Positions 55,480 through 64,000 of a stretch of 64,000 nt of DNA are shown piece by piece (the stretch's first letter is position 1; each line of letters starts with the position of its first letter). This stretch comes from Cyathus striatus (taxonomy: Eukaryota; Basidiomycota; Agaricomycetes; Agaricales; Nidulariaceae), in NCBI GenBank assembly GCA_025738555.1, contig JAOVFP010000014.1:1-64000 (forward strand), read 5' to 3'. A program made the translations under genes and the position numbers. Below the pieces are notes generated by a model. It was not told where the DNA came from. It saw only the letters and a program-made list of their open reading frames with translations, and made no database searches.

Positions 55480-56941
55480 TTACCGGAAGTGCACTGCACT
55501 CGGTCCTCCATAATCGTCGCCCTTGTCATCCTTGGTGTATCCGATATTGCCATCACCGCCAAGATACCCAGGAGGTTTGCTGTTATCGTAAGGTGGGTTG
55601 AATGGGTCATCTCGAGGAGGTGGTGGTCCAGGTGGTGGACGATAGTTAGGAGGCTGACCGTATCCGGGGTATCCACCATACCCGCCAGCGTCGTAGGGCG
55701 GGTTATAGTGCGAAGGGAAAGCGCCAACTCGAGCTTGCGCAGAAGGAGCGCGGAAGGCGTTGGCAACGCTGGCGGGGTCTTGAACTTGGCGGTAGTAGCT
55801 GAACGCGATGGACGCGAAAAGGGCTGCCAAGGCAGATGTGATGAGGAAAGCGAGAATTTCAGTCCAGCTGCCGCGAACCCATGCATCGTTACACCCTACA
55901 CAAGAGGTTAGTTATGGAGCACAAGGAGGATAGGGGGATACGAACATTGACGAGCTCCCTCCTCGGTAAGGGTGCCTCGTGATACAGGGCCCCAGAAGCC
56001 AAACTGTAGAAAAAGCTTAGGTTAATGATGGTTATTTGGAAACAAAGAGGGAGGATACGCACGAATACAATGGTACGTCCGTTATTCGTGTCTGTGCAGA
56101 GAGAGATAATACTGTTCTTCTGAGTAAAGTGATTGATGACGCGCAGGAGCCCAACGCCAATAATGATAAGGACCGCCAAGAGTGACGAGAAGGCATAGAT
56201 CCGCACTGCTCCGAGCTTTTGCTAAGGCACTGTAAGACCTTCCGGTTGAAACAGGACAAGAGAAAAACTCACAGTTACTGCGGCAAATATACCGAAAGCC
56301 TACAGTACGGGTTAAACAATGGCGGGAGAAGATTGGCAATGGTGAACGTACCTCAATAGCTGTAACAACCATATACAATATTCCCAACACTATGGCGACT
56401 GTTCTCAGTCCTCCAACGTTGCCTATTCGTGGGGCAAGATGAGTTCGGTTGAACAAGGAATGACATGAATAGCGATGACGTACTTATTCCATCTATTGAT
56501 GCATTGCGGAAGAACGCGATCTGGAATGAAGGTCAGGCTGTTGTATCAAGGAATGTGCGGCGGAATGGAAACGTACACCACTACAGCAAATTCAGTATAG
56601 GGTAAGGGGCAGACAAGAGCATAGGACTCACGAGAAAAGTGTCCAAAGACCACCTAAGAATGCAACTGCAAGACAATAGCATTCATTGTTAGCTACCATT
56701 GTCCCTCAACACGGCTCACGACGGTGCTCACCCATGAGGACTACTGGTCTCAAACTACGACGATACACTCTTGTGACGAACGCGTACGGTGGTGGATTGC
56801 CTGTATAACATACGTAAGTATATGTCCTGAAAGAAGCGAATGATGCAGGGAAAGCAAACTTGCCTGGCAGAAAGAAGTCAGCACCGAGTTCGACTCGGGT
56901 ACAAGAGGAAACTTACCTTGCGGCGGTGGAGGTCGTTCCAT
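55480..56941 (-). CDS. Four-helix membrane protein F, paralogue of E (10 exons including a 4-nt microexon, 299 aa)
   Basis: Exons are 56941-56917, 56800-56732, 56665-56632, 56580-56577, 56520-56484, 56422-56352, 56299-56273, 56221-56063, 56003-55946 and 55895-55480, exactly 900 nt. The product starts MERPPPPQG. Helices are near VAFLGGLWTLF, TVAIVLGILYMVVTAIEAFG, FSSLLAVLIIIGVGLL and ILAFLITSALAALFASIAFS. A loop with two cysteines (SLCTD, WCNDAW) precedes the last helix. The tail after YYRQ is Pro/Gly/Tyr-rich (PPYDAGGYGGYPGYG). The 4-nt exon is required to keep phase between its neighbours. It is arranged tail-to-tail with E, with 260 bp between stop codons. Function is unknown; the fold resembles MARVEL or tetraspanin-type proteins. 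Confidence 0.75.
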
Positions 56942-57603
56942 TTCTGTATATTTCGATAATTTGTGAAGGAGGATAAGAAAAAATAGGGATTTAGTTGGTG
57001 GTTTGAGCTTAAGTATGGCGTAGGGCAGTGGACTATGGGGCAGTGCGATGCTGCGGGAGTTTGTTTGTGCTTGTTTTACAATAGCCTTACTACAATGTAG
57101 ACTGCAGTCAAGTGATACCCAGTGATAATTGTCAAGCCCAGCGTCTACGTCTAGACAATGCAGTGCCATGCTATTGCTCTTCGTTCAACTCCATCTTGTT
57201 CTAATGAATGCTATTTTTCACCTCGAGTGCAAAGGACTCATCTATTTGATAAGATTGTTGCGTGTGCTATAATGATAGCGGGAACCCCGGTGTCATACAA
57301 CTGAACTGCCATGAAGTCAGAAGCGCACACTGGGCAAGAGCTGATGCACTCGAATGTATACGACTAAGTTTGCTAACCAGTAGGAAAATGCTGCATTTAT
57401 ATCTCTTACCTATTGTTTGGATGCGTTTCCTGGAGCAGGAGACATCTCAGATAGGTATGTGCGCCATGCGGTCTCCTTGCAGATAGCTTTCTCATGCATT
57501 CTCAAAATAGACCTTTGCTACCAACGATAACGACAATAGGAACAGGATATCAGGTCCGCCACTTGTCTCTTTGTTGAACATAGCAGATATTCCAACTACG
57601 AAC

Positions 57604-60295
57604 ATGGCGGAAGAGAAGACTGCAGAATACAAGCATTCTGAGGAAGTAGCCACACTTCCTGTATCCGCATCTGTGCAAGAGCAGACAGAGGCTCAAAGGC
57701 AGATCGATGACTCCGACAGGCGTTTGCTCGAGCTGGGCTACAAGCCTGAGTTTCGAAGGGAGATGTCATTCTTTGGCGTCATTGGAATGTCATTTTGTAC
57801 CATTGGAATTCTCACTGGAATGAGCAGCGCATTCCAGACCGGGCTCTTCAGTGGTGGTCCGTTAGGTGAGTTTGATATCGTTCGTTTGGTTCCTTGTCTA
57901 CCGTTCAGTTTGTCACTCTTGTTCTTTCCTTTTATCGCGTCTTCTTATTTCCCAGGTTTGTGTACTAATCACTATGTGTCCCTTGTAATGCAGGTCTCTT
58001 CTGGGGTTGGAATGTACGTTCACCCGCCGATAATCATTCTTGATGCGCCCCACTTCGCTACCCGTCGTCGTTACTGATGCCCGACGATAGATATGTTCCT
58101 TCTTTATGTTCCTCATCGCACTCAGCCTCGCCGAAATCTGTAGCGCCTAGTAAGTCTTGTCCTCTTCAACCTACCTGTTTAGTACATATTAATTGTCGCT
58201 CTCCTTTCACAGTCCCACGATGGGAGGCCTGTATTTCTGGGTATGCAAGATGAAAAGTGATATGCCCGTCCTTGGATGTATGTTCCTCCTCCTATCCCGA
58301 CATTCCCATGATTTTCAGGGCATCAACTCAATTCTGCTTATGGATGTTTTCTAACTGTGCCTCTCCGCAGTTTGCACAGGGTGGACCTATTCCATTGCCA
58401 TGGTACTTACCGGAACCTCTGGGAACCTGAGGTATGTCTCGATGTTTTCCTTATGCGAATATGTTTTCTCCCCACCTCGTCCGCTCCGCTCCATCACCCC
58501 TCTTATGATAAGCTTCTGCAGCTAGCGGAAGACGACAAACTGCGGCGGACTGCAGCTTATTCCGAATGTCAATCCGTTCCCATACCACTACAAGTTCAAC
58601 AAATAACACAGCTTATATTGTTTTTCAGTGTCGCTTTGTACATAGCTTCACTAGCGGAAGTAGGACAAGGGCGGACTCTCACGAGGGTCGAGATTGCCGC
58701 TATTGCATGGGGGGTTAACATCCTCTCTGGTATTATGAATACCATCGGAACAAAGGCCATCGGGAGGATGAGCTCTTTCAACGTCTGGTGGACACTAGGA
58801 GGAACGGCAGTCCTCGCGATAACACTTTTGGTGAAGGCTCCTGAAAAGGTGGGCGCCGCTCATTCACAGACAAAGTCCCACAAAACAAAAACTGACGTTT
58901 TTGGATGATCTTCGATCATATGTTTCTCATGGGCCACCATTAGAACACCGCAGAATTTGTGTTCACGGGATATCAAAAGTTAGTTTTGGTTTCCTCATTC
59001 TATGTGTGATCGGTTGTATTACCCGTTCCGTTTTTCGCTCATGAAGAGATGACTGATCTTGGTTGATAACGCTTCATTCTATCGTTAGCTTCACAGGTTG
59101 GTCTTCGAAAGCATTTGTTGTACTTTTGGGATTCCTCCAGGTACGATGGTCATGCCACTCGCTCCCGTGGAGCTGTATAGAGCTTCTTGCTGATTGATTC
59201 ACCCTGCGTTGCCATTGATCATTGATTCTCGATGTGCACGATGTAACCTTGCAACTTCAGGCGGTTTACACTTTGGAAGGATGCGAGACCTCGGCTCAAG
59301 TTGCAGAAGAGGCTCAACGTGCCGAACTTCTCGCTCCAATAGCTGTGGTTGGAAGCATTGTTGGCTCATGGTTTATCGGGCTGGTTTATATGTTATCGCT
59401 GTTGTTTTCCGTTCAGAGCATATCAAGCGTGCAAGCCACAGCATATGCAATTCCGATCGCACAATTGTATTTTGATGCGGTTGGAAAGAGGCTAACACTC
59501 ATGTGTTTGACGGTTATCGCTTTGGCACAGTTCATGGCCGCTGTGACTGCGTTCACTGCAAGCTCCCGGTTATTCTATGCGCTAGCACGAGATAACGCTT
59601 TCCCTATGAAGAAACATTTCATGTTACTCAATCGATATCAGGCTCCTTACGTCGGAGTTTGGCTTTCTGTGCTCGCCGGATGCATTATTTCGTGCGCATA
59701 CATTGGCTCAGTGATCGCTGTACGTCTTCTGCTATTACTCCTTCATCTCAGCGTGGAGCGGCTGACCAAATACACTTCTTATGCAATTAGTTCAACGCCA
59801 TCCTTTCTTCTGCAGCCATTTCCGTTATGCTGGGATATCTGCAACCAATCATTATCCGCGTGTTCTGGCCCAAGTCGTATGTTACTACTTCCTAATTATC
59901 ACCTCTCCGCGTTATTGACGAGATATTCATCTAGGCTCAAGGAACGTGGTCCATTTCATCTAGGGGCGTGGTCATGGGTTGTCAATTTTGCAAGCTTTTT
60001 GGTGAGTATCGAAGGTTATAGATATTATCTTTCATAGATGAATTCATTCATATACTTAATAACTTCCTCTCGCGTGCAGTTTACTATTTTTATCTGCGTG
60101 CTTTTCATTCTCCCCACTGCGCATCCAGTGACGCAGTTCAACATGAATTATGCTGTCGTGTCTGTGGGTGGAATCATGATTCTGGTGTCGGTGACCTGGG
60201 CTTCTTGGGGAAGACATCATTTTGTGGGCAGTCTTCACACGAATACCGACGTTATAAGCGACCCTGCTTTGCACCGTATCGGAAAAGCAAGCTGA
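57604..60295 (+). CDS. Amino acid/GABA permease of the APC family, Uga4-like (12 exons, 533 aa)
   Basis: Exons are 57604-57865, 57994-58013, 58091-58149, 58213-58277, 58371-58431, 58629-58848, 58944-58978, 59089-59140, 59261-59719, 59791-59876, 59935-60001 and 60080-60295, giving 534 codons with every phase matching. The protein is a secondary transporter of the APC superfamily importing amino acids, GABA or choline-like substrates across the plasma or vacuolar membrane. Signatures include the N-terminal FRREMSFFGVIGMSFC, FSGGPLGLFWGWN, SLAEICSAYPTMGGLYFW, and the exon-9 region YTLEGCETSAQVAEEAQRAE with SSRLFYALARDNAFP. About 12 membrane helices are expected. ATG 57604 is chosen over an upstream in-frame TTG. 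Many small exons are typical of basidiomycetes. Substrate cannot be told from sequence. Confidence 0.9.
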
Positions 60296-61010
60296 AAACC
60301 CGAGTAAATAGTCTGGACAGTGATCAAGGTTTTCTGTGGTAGTGGTGGAAGGATGAAGTATAGGCGTCGAGGAATCTAAGGTACCAACCGAGGACAACGT
60401 TGTAAGTTAATTTCTACCCCCCTTGGAGGTGTTATTTACAAGAAGAACCATGTTTGAGCTTAAAACCCACGTTTCTATTCTCTATACTTTGTCCATTGCT
60501 GCCAACCGCGAGGCATAAATATCTTCGGACCGGAGTTGAAGGGAGTTGATGACTTCTGAAATCGATTTCATCACACAGTAAATGGAACTTACGGCATCGA
60601 CGTGATCACCAACATTTGATCATGGGACTGCGGACACATGCTCGCAAACCTTGCTGAACCGGAGCGGAAGAAGGATAGGCTGGAACTTTGCTGTCTTATC
60701 AGACGTTCTGTTAAGAACAGAACAAAGTCACTCAATAAATGACGAAACGACTGAAAAACAAACCAGCTCGGGCGGTATTGGGATATTGGAACAAAATGCG
60801 AAGCTATATACAAGATAATGATATTCAAAAGGATTATAGGATATCTGATGCAGGTGTTATAGTGAATGGAGCGATGCAATAGTCCGGTAAATACACGAAG
60901 GCAGTTGCGCCACCGGGGCGCGAGAGCTGAGTCCAATGGTATAAGGCCTAAAGAAGGAATAAGAATGATATCCAAAAAGGGCTTGAACCCGAGAAATAGT
61001 CGATTCAAGT
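60296..61010. other. Convergent 3' region between permease and HMG-box gene
   Basis: No gene is called. The 60589-61008 minus frame is hydrophobic but has no family motif and overlaps the 3' flank of the HMG gene. Confidence 0.45.
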
Positions 61011-62508
61011 TTAAATTCTCAGAGAATACTCTGGGAGCGACGCCATGAAATCGGAGAAGTCAAGGTCAGGTTGGACCATTGGAGCCTTACTCTGTTGCTG
61101 TTCGTATGGTAAGAAGCCAGAAGTCGCGGCGGAGAAATCGTCGCATCCATTGAAGGACATAGGGCAGCTCGCTTGGTAGGACTGGAAGTGCATTTCTCCG
61201 AACCCTTTTGTTACAGAATAATCCGAAGGAGTTGTTTCCAGCGTATATGGGCTGTATACTTCCGGGGATGGGCTATCAATGTACACCGGGGTGGCTGGTG
61301 AGCTGCGTGTGGATGCAGACAAAGGCGACGAGGTACGAGTCCAGTTCTCGGCATTTAGGAAAGAAGTATCAATAGAAAGTTGTCGAGTTCTCGACATCGA
61401 AGTACTCGTTTCAAACGTAGAGGTATCAAGAGTAACAAGAGATTGAGACAAGGAATCACAAGGGAACGTGGACAACGTAGGGTCAATGTCGTTGAAAGAG
61501 AATGTATTGAAGTCCTGAAAGATACGTTAGCACATGAGGTGCAAGAAATGTTGAAAACTAGACAACTCACAAAGGAGGGCTTCACTTCAGAAGGAATCGG
61601 GTGTTGGTCAAAAGATGGTGCGTTATACAATACCTCTGGAACAGTGCCCTGCACTTGTTCTGGTGAAGGAATTGGAGACGACGATAACCCTGGGGTGCGA
61701 TGTCTGATGGGTTGAGCACTAGCGGCTCGTAGCTTCTTCATAGGTTTCGTCTCAGAGTCTATGGCGGGAAGCGATGATGAACGCTGGAAGGTGCTTGCAG
61801 TTATGGGGGCTTCGAAGCGGGTAATAACTTCGGGAACATGGTGCTTATCGAACTCCTGAATGGCAGCATCCAACTCCTGCCCCTTCTTCCCATTCACCAG
61901 TAGCTCGGCAATCTTAGCGCACCGTTTGCTGTCCTTCGGTCCGACCTCTCTAACTTTCCGTTTTTCTCCCCCTCCGCCCTTACTTCGACCGTGCAAAGGT
62001 TTGAACTCATATTGAGGAAACCTGCGCTTGTGTTCTTCCAAAGCCGCTTTTGCTTTAGCATGCCAAATCTGTCGCTCTTCTGTCGGAAGATTCTGCCATG
62101 TTAGGCCAATGATCTTGGATAGCGTGCTATGGTTTGTTTCAACCTCGCTCGAAACGTGCTGGGATTTGATGAAGGAAGAGCGAAAGAGAATGAAAGCGTT
62201 TGGTGGGCGGGGGATGTGGTTTTCGGGTTTCTTCCTACTGTGCCCCGGCCGCCGCGGGACAGGACCATCCTCGGCTGGCGGGAAAAGGATTGACTCGCAT
62301 GGGGGATCGACGAGAGGCGGCATTGGGTCATTAAACGTTCCTGGCGTAACATTAGGCGCGAACGCGAAGCTACCGCTCGAAACTAGTGGCTCCATAACTA
62401 TTTGCATAGGGCCTGAAGTTATAAGGTCAACGTATTTTCCCCAAACGAAAAGGTATTCTTACTGCCTTGAGCGCCGCGTTGGGAGCCTTTCGTTCTTTCA
62501 GCAGGCAT
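61011..62508 (-). CDS. MATA-type HMG-box transcription factor (3 exons, 463 aa)
   Basis: Exons are 62508-62463, 62412-61571 and 61514-61011, with 50- and 56-nt introns and matching phases, giving 464 codons. Residues about 81-154 form the HMG box: IPRPPNAFILFRSSFI, then SKIIGLTWQNLP, then WHAKAKAALEEHKRRFPQYEF, as in fungal mating-type HMG proteins and their somatic relatives that control mating and fruiting. A Gly/Lys-rich basic segment (SKGGGGEKRKVREV) follows. The rest is Ser/Thr/Pro-rich and ends in an acidic-aromatic segment (LDFSDFMASLPEYS) that could be an activation domain. The short first exon was chosen because ATG 62508 is in frame through a clean GTAAGA...CAG intron. Whether it has a mating role cannot be judged here; no homeodomain or pheromone-receptor genes are nearby. 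Confidence 0.88.
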
Positions 62509-64000
62509 GATATCGATTGGTTATCGAGGACGTTATAAGATCGAAGATATGAAATATCAGTGAGCCCACAATAGATCGGGAGGTAGAAAAAAATCGAGGT
62601 ATCGCACAGGGCACGAGGTTAAACTGACCCCAGGGCTTTATAGACTCCCATCACATCGCCGTATTTCAAGGGCTATTCAAAGGACTTCAAGAGATACGTA
62701 CACAATAGTTTCCATTTTGAGTTGCTATTTCCGTGGCTTGGTTTGCTTCCATCCAAAATAGGATTAGCCGAACCAGCGTCGCGAGCAAGTTGCCGAATCT
62801 CATTTTGAGCCTTTGGCATCACACCCGCTCCAAGCCTCCATCTCACGATTCTTCTCCGTGTCTTTTTCCACGGCTAATGAGCTCACTTTTTCCACAGAAA
62901 ATGTGAGTAAAAGATATGCTCATAATCTTTCTCGTTTTACTTTCTAGCTCGTTATACCTTTTTCCTTATATTCTGCCTAATCTTATCCAAATCTTATCTG
63001 GTAACCTTCAGCTGCGGCAAGAATACACAGCGCGTGGCCCTGAGCCGTCAACGCGTCACCCGATCGAAATCGAGATGGATCACGACGCGCCAGTGGAAGC
63101 GAATCTCTCGTCTTGAATGTTCGCATCGCCAATCGTTGTGGTTATGCACGGACACCTTCAATGATTTCATCTGCATTGGCAATCAGTCAAAGAATCAAAT
63201 ACTAATGATGGATGGTCAATCAGCTGCTACAAGGATTGAATATTTTATCGAAAAGTTCACAATTCACAACTCTTCGACCTTTGACCATCCTTTGAATCTG
63301 ACATGAGTCAAGCCTTTCTTCTACTTCACTTGCCAAACACTGGCGCTTGTTCTGTTAGAAATCTAGAAGACAACGTCGAAGTACCCCAAAATACAACGAA
63401 CCATTCTTGACAAGTATCATGCCATGGTAACACCGTCGCCACCTACATACTTATCCTTGAATGCTCTAGGCGACCTGATCTTCATTCTTAATAGCCATTA
63501 TTGTCGTAAACGCCGATCGATCACTACACAACCATAGGATTAGTGAGCTCTGAATACTGTCAGACGGAGTTGTCTGTCTTACGCAGGAATATTTAGTGCG
63601 ATACTGTAGGTTTCAGCTGTGTTTCAATTATCTCCTGACGAGTCATTTCCCAACGTCGCTAACACCGTTATCATTCATGCTGCCTAACTTTCAAGCTGTG
63701 GCGGTGGTAAGTTGTAACGACTTGCTTGCGGCGCCAGGACGAGACTCTAAGACACTTGAATTGATTTTTGTGGGCTTCTTTCTTGTATTATGCATAAAGG
63801 GCACGGAACTAATAGCAATGCGACCATGTAGAGCTCAAATGTCCTTCTTTTCGACACTTATTCTTCCGTAAATACACTTAATAATTTGACGAATTCCGAT
63901 GTGCATGAAGGATGGATCCCACCTTCTGGAAGTAGTCGTAACTAATACAATACCAAGAACACTAGCTGATATGAAGACTAGCTGTAATAGTAGTACCGAA
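62509..64000. other. Intergenic up to window end, no supported gene
   Basis: This is the upstream region of the HMG-box gene and beyond. Frames up to 91 codons (for example 63596-63871 plus) lack motifs. No repeats with matching ends were recognised. Confidence 0.45.

Noticed and set aside
56870..56905. GAGTTCGACTCGGGT resembling a tRNA T arm
   Set aside because: It lies in the first intron of gene F and lacks the rest of a cloverleaf.
60970..61000. GGGTTCAAGCCC on the minus strand, resembling a tRNA B box
   Set aside because: No matching acceptor or D-arm sequence is found around it, so it is not a tRNA.
1..64000. CRISPR arrays, operons, riboswitches
   Set aside because: Not expected in this eukaryotic sequence, and no regularly spaced repeats or bacterial-type signals were seen.

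Overview
The window is nuclear DNA of a filamentous basidiomycete, most likely an agaricomycete. The evidence is genes cut by many ~45-75 nt introns, a MATA-type HMG-box regulator, a Uga4-like permease, lineage-restricted small membrane proteins, and a large block of Ty3/gypsy chromoviruses, DNA transposons and a LINE. Two host regions (about 1-12.9 kb and 44-64 kb) flank a transposon block (about 12.9-41.6 kb).

Left host region: the 3' part of a class II tRNA at the window edge, an intronless low-complexity protein (399-1196, minus), two related small membrane-protein genes called here A1 (2223-2992, minus) and B1 (4382-5099, minus), a three-exon tail-anchored protein (7426-8986, plus), and a MITE with 34-bp inverted repeats and TA flanks (9554-10435).

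Transposon block: it resolves as nested insertions, each with a recognisable target-site duplication (TSD). A MULE-like 1.2-kb element (12927-39764; 248-bp TIRs; 9-bp TSD) was hit in its left TIR by a ~6.3-kb DNA transposon (13021-38650; 34-bp TIRs; 8-bp TSD) encoding a ULP1-type peptidase and a transposase-like protein. That element was hit in its own left TIR by a 1.75-kb element (13047-23810), which in turn received chromovirus 1 (13280-22290). A second chromovirus (28602-37148; TSD CTATA) split the ULP1 gene and itself carries an LTR insertion. Chromovirus 1 contains an extra antisense, intron-containing gene with its own TATA box and a Zn2Cys6-like cysteine cluster. Both chromoviruses show a covarying 10-nt complementarity between the LTR transcript start and the primer-binding site, which suggests Tf1-like self-priming, and an A-run shift site at the gag/pol junction. 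A truncated LINE (39826-41562) lies just outside the nest.

Right host region: a decayed copy of the 3' end of the 7.4-9.0 kb gene (44131-44638), paralogues B2 (46315-47208, plus) and A2 (47631-48381, minus), LINE fragments, a fold-back element, a gene built from tandemly duplicated symmetric exons (50507-52873, minus), a convergent pair of related four-helix-type membrane proteins (54026-55218 plus; 55480-56941 minus), a 12-exon amino acid/GABA permease (57604-60295 plus) and an HMG-box transcription factor (61011-62508 minus).

Sequence in the transposon block is visibly CpG-depleted relative to homologous copies outside it, and almost all differences between paired LTRs are transitions, as expected from cytosine methylation and deamination. 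No bacterial-type features, CRISPR arrays or rRNA genes were seen. Exon models were built by hand from splice signals and reading phase. All product names rest on motifs I can see, not on database searches.
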